Assembly: GCF_022414535.1 (NCBI RefSeq)
Contig: NZ_JADWYM010000029.1
Coordinates: 1-64,000 of the forward strand
Direction: 5' to 3'
Source of the DNA: Streptomyces sp. MUM 2J
GTDB taxonomy: Bacteria > Actinomycetota > Actinomycetes > Streptomycetales > Streptomycetaceae
Length of the DNA stretch: 64,000 nt
A program made the position numbers and the translations under genes. Positions 42,107 to 51,250 of this stretch are shown here, in pieces. How positions within the stretch are numbered: the stretch's first letter is position 1; each line of letters starts with the position of its first letter. The notes under the pieces were generated by a model. That model was not told the origin of the DNA, made no database searches, and saw only the letters and a program-made list of their open reading frames with translations.

Positions 42107-42128
42107 GGTCGTGAGGCTCTCTTCTCGC

Positions 42129-43988
42129 TCAGTCGTCTTCGTTGTCGCCGAAGTCGGGGCGGACGTCCCGGGCGGCCATGATCTCGTCGTTGGAGGTGCC
42201 GGCGGCGACCATCGGCCAGACCATGGCGTCCTGGTGGACGATGAAGTCGACGACCACGGGGCGGTCGTTGACCGCGTTCGCCTCTTCGATGACCTTGTCG
42301 AGGTCGGCGGGGTCCTCGCAGCGGATGGCGTGGCAGCCCATGGCCTCGGACAGCTTCACGAAGTCGGGGATGCGGGTGCCCTGCGCGGGTTCCTTGCCGT
42401 CGTGCTCCGGACCGGAGTGCAGGACCGTGTTGGAGTAGCGCTGGTTGTAGAACAGGGTCTGCCACTGGCGAACCATGCCGAGGGCACCGTTGTTGATGAC
42501 GGCGACCTTGATCGGGATGTTGTTGAGCGCGCAGGTGGTCAGTTCCTGGTTGGTCATCTGGAAACAGCCGTCGCCGTCGATGGCCCAGACGGCCCGGTCC
42601 GGCACACCGGCCTTGGCGCCCATGGCGGCCGGGACGGCGTAGCCCATGGTCCCGGCGCCGCCCGAGTTCAGCCAGGTGGCGGGCCTGTCGTACTGGATGA
42701 AGTGCGCGGCCCACATCTGGTGCTGGCCCACGCCCGCCGCGAACACGGTGCCCTCGGGAGCGAGCTGCCCGATACGCTCGATGACCTGCTGGGGGGAGAG
42801 CGAACCGTCGTCCGGCTGGTCGTAGCCGAGCGGGTAGGTCTCGCGCCAGCGGCTGAGGTCCTTCCACCAGGCGCTGTAGTCGCCGCGGTGCCCGTCGCTG
42901 TGCTCCTTCTGCACGGCCTGGACCAGGTCGGCGATGACCTCGCGGGCGTCGCCGACGATGGGCACGTCGGCGACGCGGTTCTTGCCGATCTCCGCCGGGT
43001 CGATGTCGGCGTGGACGATCTTGGCGTACGGGGCGAAGCTGTCCAGCTTGCCGGTGACGCGGTCGTCGAAGCGGGCGCCGAGGGCGACGATCAGGTCGGA
43101 CTTCTGCAGCGCGGTGACAGCGGTGACCGCACCGTGCATGCCCGGCATCCCCACGTGCAGCGGGTGGCTGTCGGGGAACGCGCCGAGCCCCATGAGGGTG
43201 GTGGTGACCGGCGCGCCGGTGAGTTCGGCGAGGACCTTCAGCTCGGTGGTGGCCTTGGCCTTCAGGACGCCACCGCCGACGTAGAGGACGGGCCGCCTGG
43301 CGGAGGTGATGAGCTTCGCGGCCTCGCGGATCTGCTTGGCGTGCGGCTTGGTCACCGGGCGGTAGCCGGGCAGGTCCATCGTGGGCGGCCAGGAGAAGGT
43401 GGTCCTCGCCTGGAGGGCGTCCTTGGAGATGTCGACCAGGACCGGGCCCGGGCGGCCGGTGGAGGCGATGTGGAATGCCTGCGCGATCACCCGCGGGATG
43501 TCCTCGGCCCTGGTGACCAGGAAGTTGTGCTTGGTGATCGGCATGGTGATGCCGACGATGTCCGCCTCCTGGAAGGCGTCCGTACCGATCGACGTGGACG
43601 CGACCTGGCCGGTGATCGCGACCATCGGGACCGAGTCCATGTGGGCGTCCGCGATCGGCGTGACCAGGTTGGTCGCCCCCGGGCCGGAGGTGGCCATGCA
43701 CACCCCGACCTTGCCGGTGGCCTGCGCGTAGCCGGTGGCCGCGTGTCCGGCGCCCTGTTCGTGGCGGACCAGGACGTGGCGCACCCGGGAGGAGTCCATC
43801 AGCGGGTCGTACGCCGGCAGGATCGCACCGCCGGGAATGCCGAACACCGTGTCGGCGCCGACCTCCTCGAGAGAGCGGATGAGGGACTGCGCACCCGTGA
43901 CGTGCTCGACGGGCGTCGGCTGCTGTCCTCCGGATCGGGGCCGCGGCTGCGGATGATGGGCCCCGGTGGCCTGCTCGGTCATCGGCAT
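42129..43988 (-). CDS. ilvB: Acetolactate synthase large (catalytic) subunit
   Basis: A 619-residue thiamine diphosphate/FAD enzyme forming acetolactate or acetohydroxybutyrate. Motifs: FGIPGGAILPAYDPL, catalytic Glu in VRHEQGAGHAATGYA, the FAD region and the ThDP/Mg motif AIDGDGCFQMTNQEL ... INNGALGMVRQWQ. The N-terminal ~30 residues are a Gln/Pro-rich extension common in actinobacteria. It starts at ATG 43988 with AGAAGAGA upstream (ATG 43982 is an alternative). It is preceded by an attenuator leader and is first in the ilvBNC operon. Confidence 0.97.
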   Translation of the reverse strand: MPMTEQATGAHHPQPRPRSGGQQPTPVEHVTGAQSLIRSLEEVGADTVFGIPGGAILPAYDPLMDSSRVRHVLVRHEQGAGHAATGYAQATGKVGVCMATSGPGATNLVTPIADAHMDSVPMVAITGQVASTSIGTDAFQEADIVGITMPITKHNFLVTRAEDIPRVIAQAFHIASTGRPGPVLVDISKDALQARTTFSWPPTMDLPGYRPVTKPHAKQIREAAKLITSARRPVLYVGGGVLKAKATTELKVLAELTGAPVTTTLMGLGAFPDSHPLHVGMPGMHGAVTAVTALQKSDLIVALGARFDDRVTGKLDSFAPYAKIVHADIDPAEIGKNRVADVPIVGDAREVIADLVQAVQKEHSDGHRGDYSAWWKDLSRWRETYPLGYDQPDDGSLSPQQVIERIGQLAPEGTVFAAGVGQHQMWAAHFIQYDRPATWLNSGGAGTMGYAVPAAMGAKAGVPDRAVWAIDGDGCFQMTNQELTTCALNNIPIKVAVINNGALGMVRQWQTLFYNQRYSNTVLHSGPEHDGKEPAQGTRIPDFVKLSEAMGCHAIRCEDPADLDKVIEEANAVNDRPVVVDFIVHQDAMVWPMVAAGTSNDEIMAARDVRPDFGDNEDD

Positions 43989-44051
43989 TCTCTTCTCGAT
44001 GCTGAGGGTTTTTGCGAAGTTCGGGCGAAGTGCGGCTGTTGCTGGTGCAAC

Positions 44052-44085
44052 AAAAAACCCCTCGTGCCGTAAGGCAAGCGAGGGG
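44052..44085 (-). terminator. ilvB attenuator terminator
   Basis: On the minus strand, CCCCTCGCTTGCC and GGCACGAGGGG form an imperfect stem with a short loop, followed by TTTTTTG. It lies between the leader peptide and ilvB. Premature termination here would be relieved when the leader ribosome stalls at the Ile-Leu-Val codons. Confidence 0.85.
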
Positions 44086-44126
44086 AGCGCGCCGGGTGGG
44101 TTCGCTGAGCGATCAGAGGCTCAGCG

Positions 44127-44168
44127 TCAGCCGACGCGCTTTCCAAGTACGAGAATTCGGGTGCGCAT
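44127..44168 (-). CDS. ilvB leader peptide MRTRILVLGKRVG
   Basis: A 13-residue peptide, ATG 44168 to TGA 44127-44129, preceded by GGAGGG about 9 nt upstream. Residues 5-8 are Ile-Leu-Val-Leu, the end-products of the operon, with less common codons (ATT, GTA, CTT). Position, size, composition and the T-tract terminator downstream all fit a classical branched-chain attenuator. Confidence 0.9.
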   Translation of the reverse strand: MRTRILVLGKRVG

Positions 44169-44201
44169 GGCACAGACCCTCCCCCCGGCACGCACCCGGT
44201 G

Positions 44202-47200
44202 TCAAGTGGGTGGGACGGGAGTCTCATCATGTGAGCGCAGTGCAGTTCCACCGAGTGCGCCGCGGCCCAGAACCACGGACACACCCCCGGTGTACACCCC
44301 TGCACCGCCGCCCGCGAGGGCCGGTTCGGCCGGCGTGTGCGGCACCGGGAAATGACCGGATCCGAGCGCTCTGCGCAGCCGGTACTCGTCCAGCGGACCG
44401 GCGAACGCCATCCCCTGTCCGTGCGTGCAGCCCATCGCACGCAGGGCGACGATCTGCTCGGGCAGGTCCACACCCTCGGCCACGGACTGGAGTCCGAGGT
44501 CGCCGGCGATCCTGAGCAGACCGGCGGTGATCTTGCGAAGCCGCGTCGACTCCACGACTCCCTCGACCAGGGTGCGGTCGAGTTTCAGCAGGTCCACGGG
44601 GAGCCGCCGCAGCGCCGTGACGGACGCGCAGCCCGTACCGAAGCCGTCGAGCGCGATGCGTACGCCGATCCGCCGGAGCGCTGTCAGCCTGCGCTCCAGC
44701 TCGTCCATCGGCACCCGGGGGTCGAGGTCGGCCAGTTCCATGACCAGCGAACCGGACGGCAGGCCGTGCCGGTTCAGCAGCGCTTCGATCGAGCCGAGCG
44801 GCATCGACCGGTCCAGCAGGCGCCGGGCGGAGACGCGGACGGCCACGGGCACCGCGACACCGGCCGCGGTGCGCTCGGCGGCCTGCTCGACGGCCTCCTG
44901 GAGCATCCAGCGGCCCAGCTCGGCGGTCTTGTCGCTGTCCTCGGCGACCCGCAGGAACTCGGCGGGCGTGAACAGCACGCCCTGCGAGGAGCGCCAGCGG
45001 GCCTGGGCGGCGACCGCCGTGATCCGGCCGTCCTCCAGCCCGACCACGGGCTGGTGCAGCAGGGTGAACTCGCCGTCGTGCAGCGCGGCCCGCAGCCGGG
45101 TGGCCAGCTCGGCCTTGCGGACGACGTCGTGCTGCATCTGCGGCTGGTACAGCTCCACGCGGCCCTTGCCGCCCGCCTTGGCCCGGTACATCGCGAGGTC
45201 GGCGTTGCGCAGCAGCTCGGCCGCGCCCAGGCCCGGTTCGGCGAAGGCGACGCCGATGGAGGCGTTGACCCGGACGTCGTTGCCGTCGATGAGATAGGGC
45301 TGGGAGAGCGTGCCCCTGAGACGGTCGGCCAGCTCCAGGATGTGGCGTTCGCGTGCCGTGCGGTCACGCGTGCCGTCGCCGGCGATCAGGGCCGCGAACT
45401 CGTCGCCGCCCAGCCGGGACGCGGTGTCCCCCTGGCGGACCGCGTCCTGGAGTCTGCGGGCGGCCTGGACGAGCAGCGCGTCGCCGGCCTGGTGCCCGAT
45501 GGTGTCGTTGACGGCCTTGAAGCCGTCGAGGTCGATGAAGAGGACGGCCGTGTTGAGCAGGGCGGTGCCCCGGTCCGTGGCGCGGCGTCCGGACAGGGCC
45601 TGCTGCACGCGCCGGGTGAACAGGGCGCGGTTGGGCAGGTCGGTGAGCGGGTCGTGCTCGGCGTTGTGCTGCAACTGCGCCTGGAGGCGGACGCGTTCGG
45701 TCACGTCCCGGCTGTTGAAGATGAGGCCGCCCTGGTGGCGGTTGACGGTGGACTCGACGTTCAGCCAGCCTCTCCCGCCGCCCGAGCGGAAGCGGCACTC
45801 GATGCGCGTGGTCGCCTCCTCGGCCGGACTGGCGGCGAGGAAGCGGCGCACCTCGTGCAGCACGCAGCCCAGATCGTCCGGGTGGATGAGGTGGGCCAGC
45901 TCGGTGCCCACCAGTTCCTCGGCGGGACGGCCGTAGACCCCGGCCGCGGCCGGGGAGACGTACCGGAGGATGCCGTTGGGCGCGGCGATCATGATGACGT
46001 CGCTGGAGCCCTGCACCAGGGAGCGGAAGTGGTTCTCCTTCTGCGCGAGTTCCTGGGTGAGGGTGATGTTGTCGAGCAGCATGATCCCCTGGCGGACCAC
46101 GAGGGCGAGCACGACGGTGCCGCCGGTCAGCAGCACCACGCGGGAGACGCTGCGGCCGTTGAGGACGTTGTAGAGGATCCCCAGGGTGCAGACCGCGGCG
46201 GCGAGGTACGGCGTGAGCGCGGCGAGGGACCCGGTGATGGGCCGGGTGGCCGGAAAGCGCCCCTGTTCGCCCCCCGGCGGCAGTGGCCGGCCGGCAGGGC
46301 TCCGGCCGGGCAGGTGCTCGTGGACCACGCGCGTGTGCCCGTGGCCGTCGGGCCGGTGGCGGGCGGCCCAGGGGGCGTAGGCGAGGAGCAGCGAGCCGGC
46401 GAACCAGCCCGCGTCGAGCAACTGGCCGGAGCGGTAGCTGTTGTGCAGCAGCGGCGAGGTGAACATCGCGTCGCACATCACGGTCAGGGCGAGCGCGCCG
46501 ACCGCGGTGTTGACGGCCGTGCGGTTCACCGCCGAGCGCCGGAAGTGCAGCACCAGCACCATGCTCACCAGGGCGATGTCGAGCAGCGGGTACGCCAGCG
46601 ACAGCGCCACGTGCGCGACGCTCGGGCCGTCGAACGCGGCGGCCTGGGCCAGCGCGAGACTCCAGGACAGGGTGAGCAGGGAGCCCGCGATCAGCCAGGC
46701 GTCGAGCACCAGGCAGACCCAGCCGGCCTTGGTCACCGGCCTCTTGGCGAGGACCAGCAGCCCCACGATGGCGGGCGGCGCGAAGCACAGGAAGAACAGG
46801 TCGGCGTAGGAGGGGCTGGGCACGGGCAGGTCGAGCACGACCTCGTACCACCCCCAGATGCCGTTGCCCAGGGCCGCCATCGCCGAGGACAGGGCGAACA
46901 GCAGCCAGGCCGGTCGAAAGCGGACGCGCCGGGAGCGCGCGTAGAGGAAGCAGGACACCGCGGCCGTGCCCGCCGCGCCGGCCAGCCCGAAGTCGCCCAT
47001 GACGAGCGCGAGCCGGTCCGACCCCCAGCCGAGGGCGGAGCCGACGGCGTACCCCGCGCACACCACGGCAAGCAGCAGCTGGTGGACCGTGCTCGCCCCG
47101 TCCCCGGGGACCGGCCCACGGGGTGGGGGTGCCTGTGCGGACGTCTGCGCCCGTAGTGCCGCGCCGAGGGCGGTCACCGGGGGCGGCGAGTTCACCGGGC

Positions 47201-47429
47201 CCTCCCGGTCCGCGCCGTCCCCCGGCCCCTGGGGCTGCGGTGCACCGGGCACGGGAGCCCTCGGCGGACGGCCGGCGGGCGTGGGTGCGGGGTGTGCCGA
47301 CCGCTGCGCCGGCCGCAGGGGGCCGGAAGAGTGGGGTGGCTGTTGTGATCGGCGTGGTGACCGCGTCTGCGTGCGACTGTGTGCCAGGGTCGCTGCCGGT
47401 GGTCCCGCCGCGTCGGATCGTTCGCCCAT
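44202..47429 (-). CDS. Membrane PAS-GGDEF protein with degenerate EAL domain
   Basis: About 1075 residues. After a Pro/Arg-rich N terminus, roughly ten membrane helices (about 110-440) lead to a PAS domain (VQGSSDVIMIAAPNGILRYVSP). A GGDEF domain follows with intact SRLGGDEFAAL (Gly about residue 674), so diguanylate cyclase activity is possible. The EAL domain is altered: EAL is AAQ (VAAQARW, about 807), and DDFGTG is DGFGTG, so phosphodiesterase activity is unlikely. It belongs with the c-di-GMP proteins that govern Streptomyces development. The start may be ATG 47429 or GTG 47459; neither has a strong RBS. It is monocistronic, downstream of a 200-bp upstream region. Confidence 0.9.
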   Translation of the reverse strand: MGERSDAAGPPAATLAHSRTQTRSPRRSQQPPHSSGPLRPAQRSAHPAPTPAGRPPRAPVPGAPQPQGPGDGADREGPVNSPPPVTALGAALRAQTSAQAPPPRGPVPGDGASTVHQLLLAVVCAGYAVGSALGWGSDRLALVMGDFGLAGAAGTAAVSCFLYARSRRVRFRPAWLLFALSSAMAALGNGIWGWYEVVLDLPVPSPSYADLFFLCFAPPAIVGLLVLAKRPVTKAGWVCLVLDAWLIAGSLLTLSWSLALAQAAAFDGPSVAHVALSLAYPLLDIALVSMVLVLHFRRSAVNRTAVNTAVGALALTVMCDAMFTSPLLHNSYRSGQLLDAGWFAGSLLLAYAPWAARHRPDGHGHTRVVHEHLPGRSPAGRPLPPGGEQGRFPATRPITGSLAALTPYLAAAVCTLGILYNVLNGRSVSRVVLLTGGTVVLALVVRQGIMLLDNITLTQELAQKENHFRSLVQGSSDVIMIAAPNGILRYVSPAAAGVYGRPAEELVGTELAHLIHPDDLGCVLHEVRRFLAASPAEEATTRIECRFRSGGGRGWLNVESTVNRHQGGLIFNSRDVTERVRLQAQLQHNAEHDPLTDLPNRALFTRRVQQALSGRRATDRGTALLNTAVLFIDLDGFKAVNDTIGHQAGDALLVQAARRLQDAVRQGDTASRLGGDEFAALIAGDGTRDRTARERHILELADRLRGTLSQPYLIDGNDVRVNASIGVAFAEPGLGAAELLRNADLAMYRAKAGGKGRVELYQPQMQHDVVRKAELATRLRAALHDGEFTLLHQPVVGLEDGRITAVAAQARWRSSQGVLFTPAEFLRVAEDSDKTAELGRWMLQEAVEQAAERTAAGVAVPVAVRVSARRLLDRSMPLGSIEALLNRHGLPSGSLVMELADLDPRVPMDELERRLTALRRIGVRIALDGFGTGCASVTALRRLPVDLLKLDRTLVEGVVESTRLRKITAGLLRIAGDLGLQSVAEGVDLPEQIVALRAMGCTHGQGMAFAGPLDEYRLRRALGSGHFPVPHTPAEPALAGGGAGVYTGGVSVVLGRGALGGTALRSHDETPVPPT

Positions 47430-47630
47430 AGGCCGTGCATCGCCCGTCGCCCCCCTCACCAGTCTGCAATGTCCATCCCCGGCGCCGAACGGTGCGCGCG
47501 GCGCAGCCCCTGTCGGGACGATACACCAGTATCGTCACTCAGGGACATAGCTTCTCTACGCTCCGTGACGACCAGCGGGAACGTGGGCACGGGCCGCGTT
47601 CGAAGGACTGCGGAGGGTGTGCGAACAGGG

Positions 47631-48572
47631 TCACGCGCCCGTCGTCAGGATCACGTTGCGCAGAGGCTCCCGGTTCACGAATCGCGTCAACTGGTCCACC
47701 AGCAGTCGCTTGGCACGCGGCAGGAAGGCGGAGGTGGGCCCGCCGACATGGGGGCTGACGAGCACGCCCGGCGCGCGCCACAGGGGATGGTCCCGGGGCA
47801 GCGGCTCGGGATCGGTGACGTCGAGCGCCGCGGTGATCCGTCCGGTCTCCAGCTCCGCCAGCAGCGCCTTGGTGTCGACCACGGGCCCGCGGGCGACGTT
47901 CACGAGCAGGGCGCCCTCCTTCATACGGGACAGGAACGCGCCGTCGGCCAGACCCCGGGTGGTCTCCGTCAGCGGCACGGACAGGATGACGACGTCGGCC
48001 TCGGGCAGCAGCACGGGCAGGTCGGTGAACGGGTGCACGGGACCGCGCGCCGTGGTGCGCGCGGAGCGCGCGACGCGTGCGACGTGCGCGAGCTCGAAGG
48101 GCGTGAGCCGGTCCTCGATCGCAGAGCCGATCGCGCCGTAGCCCACGATGAGGACGTTCCGGTCGGCCAGCGCGGGCCGGAAGCCGCCCCGCCACTCGCC
48201 GCGTTCCTGCGCGCGGACGTAGTCGGGGATGCCGCGCAGGGAGGCCAGGACCAGTGCCAGGGTCAGTTCCGCGGTGCTCGCCTCGTGCACGCCGCGCGCG
48301 TTGCACAGCCGTACACCGGGACGCAGGTGCTTCAGGCCGGGCTCCACGTGGTCGATGCCGGCGGAGAGGGTCTGCACCACCTCGACGGACGTCATCCCGG
48401 GCAGCGGGCGTACGCCGATGCCGCCGGGCTTCATGTAGGGCACGACGTAGTACGTGCAGTCGGCCGGGTCGGCCGGGAAGTCCTCCCCGCCGTCCCAGAA
48501 GCGGTAGTTCAGGCCCTCGGGGAGTCCGTCGATCTCGTCGGCGCGGAGGGGCAGCCACACGTCAGCAGTCAT
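47631..48572 (-). CDS. D-2-hydroxyacid dehydrogenase family protein
   Basis: A 313-residue NAD(P)-dependent dehydrogenase. The cofactor motif is VLIVGYGAIGSAIEDRL, with the catalytic Arg in NVARGPVVD, Glu in TDPEPLPRDHPLW and His in VSPHVGG. It lacks ACT domains, so it is not SerA, which lies at 38631-40220. The GYGAIG cofactor region and overall size resemble glyoxylate/hydroxypyruvate reductase or phosphoglycerate dehydrogenase-like enzymes of unknown substrate. It starts at ATG 48572 and is divergent from the aldo-keto reductase by 76 bp. Confidence 0.9.
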   Translation of the reverse strand: MTADVWLPLRADEIDGLPEGLNYRFWDGGEDFPADPADCTYYVVPYMKPGGIGVRPLPGMTSVEVVQTLSAGIDHVEPGLKHLRPGVRLCNARGVHEASTAELTLALVLASLRGIPDYVRAQERGEWRGGFRPALADRNVLIVGYGAIGSAIEDRLTPFELAHVARVARSARTTARGPVHPFTDLPVLLPEADVVILSVPLTETTRGLADGAFLSRMKEGALLVNVARGPVVDTKALLAELETGRITAALDVTDPEPLPRDHPLWRAPGVLVSPHVGGPTSAFLPRAKRLLVDQLTRFVNREPLRNVILTTGA

Positions 48573-48648
48573 GTCAGGAGGCTATGTCAGGTCCGCGGAC
48601 ACGCAGAGGTTAGGTTGGGGACGCCGGCAGAGGGAGGGTCACGAGCAG

Positions 48649-49647
48649 GTGGAGCGCAGGACGATCGGCGCGACGGCGCTCCCGGTGGGAGCCGTCGGAC
48701 TCGGGTGCATGCCGATGAGCTGGGCGTACAGCGGGTCGCGGCAGCGGGGCGAGCAGTCCGTGCGGGCGGTCGGCCGGGCGCTGGACCTGGGCTCGACACT
48801 GCTGGACACCGCCGACATGTACGGCCCGTTCACCAACGAACTGCTGCTGGGGCGGGTGTTGAAGGAGCGCCGGGCGGATGCCTTCGTGTCCACCAAGGTC
48901 GGCCTGCTGGCGGGCGAGCAGCACATCGTGGCCAACGGCCGCCCCGGGTATGTGAAGCGGGCCTGCGACGCCTCGCTGCGCCGGCTCCAGACGGACGTCA
49001 TCGACCTGTACCAGCTGCACCGCGCCGATCCGGAGGTCCCGGTCGAGGAGACGTGGGGGGCGATGGCGGAGCTGGTCGGGGCGGGCAAGGTCCGGGCCCT
49101 CGGCCTGTGCGCGGTCGGGGTGCGCGGGGGCCGCCGCACCGGGGCCGGGCTGTACGACACCACGATCCGGCAGCTCCAGCGGGTCCAGCAGGTCTTCCCG
49201 GTCGGCGCGGTGCAGGCGGAACTGTCGGTGTGGTCGCCGGAGGCGCTCCGGACGCTGCTGCCGTGGTGCGCCGCGCGCGGCGTCGGCTTCCTGGCGGCGA
49301 TGCCGCTCGGCAACGGCTTCCTGACCGGCACACTCACCCCGGGCGAGGGCTTCGAACCGGACGACATGCGCGCCCGCCATCCCCGCTTCACCGCCGAGAT
49401 GATGGCCGCCAACCAGCCGATCGTCGCCGGTCTGCGCCGGATCGCCGCCCGGCACGGTGCGTCGGTCACCCCGGGCCAGATCGCCCTCGCCTGGGTCCTG
49501 GCCCAGGGCCGCCACGTGGTTCCGGTGCCGGGCGCGAAGCAGGAGCGCTGGGTGGCGGAGAACGCGGGCGCCGCGGACCTGCGGCTGACGGCCGAGGACC
49601 TGGCGGAGGTTGCGGCCCTGCCCGCGGCGCGGGGATCGTGGGACTGA
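48649..49647 (+). CDS. Aldo-keto reductase
   Basis: A 332-residue (beta/alpha)8 NADPH-dependent reductase. The catalytic tetrad is visible: Asp53 and Tyr58 (LLDTADMYGPFTNE), Lys83 (STKVG) and His124 (LYQLHRADP). The C-terminal cofactor region (ITPGQIALAWVLAQG..VPVPGAKQERWVAENAGA) is typical of the YakC/AKR13-like group. The GTG start at 48649 has GGGAGGG upstream. The substrate is unknown. It runs into the sugar dehydrogenase gene 28 nt later and may be co-transcribed with it. Confidence 0.92.
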   Translation: MERRTIGATALPVGAVGLGCMPMSWAYSGSRQRGEQSVRAVGRALDLGSTLLDTADMYGPFTNELLLGRVLKERRADAFVSTKVGLLAGEQHIVANGRPGYVKRACDASLRRLQTDVIDLYQLHRADPEVPVEETWGAMAELVGAGKVRALGLCAVGVRGGRRTGAGLYDTTIRQLQRVQQVFPVGAVQAELSVWSPEALRTLLPWCAARGVGFLAAMPLGNGFLTGTLTPGEGFEPDDMRARHPRFTAEMMAANQPIVAGLRRIAARHGASVTPGQIALAWVLAQGRHVVPVPGAKQERWVAENAGAADLRLTAEDLAEVAALPAARGSWD

Positions 49648-49675
49648 GCCGGGCCGCGTCGGAGGGACCGTGATC

Positions 49676-50836
49676 GTGCGACATCGAGCCGTACCGGCCG
49701 TGCTGGCCGCCGCCGTGCTGGTGCTGACGGCCGGCTGCTCCGCGGATGTCCCAGGGCCGCCGGCCGGGGGCGGGCAGAGCTCCACCGGCAGCGCGAGCAC
49801 GCGGGCCCCCGGGCCCGCCGCGGCCGAGCAGACGCCGCCCGCGCAGGGGTCGGTGAAGGTGCTGCGGACCGTCGCGACGGGCCTGGACACGCCGTGGGGT
49901 CTGGCACCGCTCCCGGACGGCGACCTGCTGGTGTCCTCGCGGGACGCGGGCACGATCACCCGTGTCGACGCCGGGAGCGGGCGGAAGACCGAGCTGGGCG
50001 AGGTGTCCGGTGTGGACGCGGCCGGTGAGGGCGGCCTCCTCGGTATCGCCCTCTCCCCGGACTTCGCCTCCGACCACATGATCTACGCGTACCTCACCTC
50101 GGCGTCGGACAACCGCATCGTCCGCGTGCTCTACGACGAGGACAAGCCCGCGGGTGAGCAACTCGGCGCACCGGACACCGTCTTCAAGGGCATCCCCAAG
50201 GGTGTGATCCACAACGGCGGCCGGATCGCCTTCGGCCCCGACGGGATGCTCTACGCGGGCACGGGAGAGAGCGGCCGGCGCGGTCTCGCCCAGGACAGGG
50301 ACTCGCTGGGCGGCAAGATCCTCCGTCTGACCCCCGAGGGCGAGCCGGCCCCCGGCAACCCCTTCCCCGGCTCCCCCGTCTACTCCCTGGGCCACCGCAA
50401 TGTGCAGGGCCTGGCCTGGGACACCAGGCAGCGCCTGTTCGCCTCGGAGTTCGGCCAGGACACCTGGGACGAGCTGAACGCGATCACACCAGGTGACGAC
50501 TACGGCTGGCCGCGGGCGGAGGGCAGGTCCGGCACGCCCGGCCTGCACGATCCGATCGCCCAGTGGCACCCCGACGAGGCTTCCCCCAGCGGCATCGCCT
50601 ACGCCGAGGGGTCGATCTGGATGGCGTCGCTGCGGGGCCGTCGGCTGTGGCGCGTCCCGCTGAAGGGCACGGAGGTGTCGGCGGATCCGCAGGCCTTCCT
50701 GGTGGGCCGGTTCGGCCGGCTGCGCACGGTCGTCCCGGCGGGCGGGGACAAGCTGTGGCTGACGACCAGCAACACCGACGGCCGGGGCGACCCGGCGGGC
50801 GGCGACGACCGGATCCTGGAGGTCCGGGTGAGCTGA
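49676..50836 (+). CDS. Lipoprotein with glucose/sorbosone dehydrogenase (beta-propeller) domain
   Basis: About 386 residues. A lipoprotein signal peptide ends in the lipobox LTAGC (about residue 22), followed by a Ser/Pro-rich linker. The beta-propeller starts at VLRTVATGLDTPWGLAPLPDGDLLVSSRDAGTITRV and contains GEGGLLGIALSPDFASDHMIYAYLTS, GGRIAFGPDGMLYAGTGE, GHRNVQGLAWD and EFGQDTWDELN. This is the PQQ-dependent aldose sugar dehydrogenase fold, so an extracellular, membrane-anchored quinoprotein is likely. GTG 49676 has the best RBS spacing to GGAGGG; GTG 49670 is an alternative. The stop codon shares a short bidirectional hairpin (50832-50850) with the convergent DUF6191 gene. Confidence 0.9.
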   Translation: MRHRAVPAVLAAAVLVLTAGCSADVPGPPAGGGQSSTGSASTRAPGPAAAEQTPPAQGSVKVLRTVATGLDTPWGLAPLPDGDLLVSSRDAGTITRVDAGSGRKTELGEVSGVDAAGEGGLLGIALSPDFASDHMIYAYLTSASDNRIVRVLYDEDKPAGEQLGAPDTVFKGIPKGVIHNGGRIAFGPDGMLYAGTGESGRRGLAQDRDSLGGKILRLTPEGEPAPGNPFPGSPVYSLGHRNVQGLAWDTRQRLFASEFGQDTWDELNAITPGDDYGWPRAEGRSGTPGLHDPIAQWHPDEASPSGIAYAEGSIWMASLRGRRLWRVPLKGTEVSADPQAFLVGRFGRLRTVVPAGGDKLWLTTSNTDGRGDPAGGDDRILEVRVS

Positions 50837-50850
50837 CCGGGTTGGTCAGC
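50832..50850. terminator. Short bidirectional hairpin spanning two convergent stop codons
   Basis: GCTGACC (50832-50838), loop GGGTT, GGTCAGC (50844-50850). The TGA of the sugar dehydrogenase and the TGA of the DUF6191 gene on the other strand lie in the two arms, so both messages end in the same stem. Confidence 0.45.
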
Positions 50851-51058
50851 CGGGCCCGGCGGTCCCGTCGCCGGCGGCCGCGCCGTCCTGCGCGTCGGCC
50901 GGGGGCCGCCGTACGACCACCTTTCCGGACGCGAGGTCTACGGGCCCGCGTCCGGGGTCCGCGTCGCCCACCTCCTCCCGGCTCAGCTCCAGGCGGTTCT
51001 GCTCGTCACGCGTGTGTTTGCGGCCGGGTGCGAAGAGTTCCTCGAAGGCGTTGAACAC
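50846..51058 (-). CDS. DUF6191 small protein
   Basis: A 70-residue protein beginning VFNAFEELFAPGRKHTRDEQNRLELSREEVGD and continuing DPGRGPVDLASGKVVVRRP, the full pattern of the short actinobacterial DUF6191 family. The C-terminal 20 residues are a variable Ala/Asp/Gly tail. The GTG start at 51056-51058 has GGAAGGGG upstream. No membrane segment; function unknown. Confidence 0.85.
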   Translation of the reverse strand: MFNAFEELFAPGRKHTRDEQNRLELSREEVGDADPGRGPVDLASGKVVVRRPPADAQDGAAAGDGTAGPG

Positions 51059-51250
51059 GGCTGTCCCCTTCCGGGCCGCGCGGCAGCCCGCTGGTGTCGG
51101 TCGGCACGTGCGACTGCTCCGGGGCCGGGTCCGGGAGGAGGACGACCAGGCGCGGTGTGGGAGCCGCACGGACGTCCCCGGCACCGGATGCCGGGCCCGG
51201 TGTGCGCAGGCCTCCGTCACCTGCCCTCCCGGAGGGTGGGCTCCCGGCCA

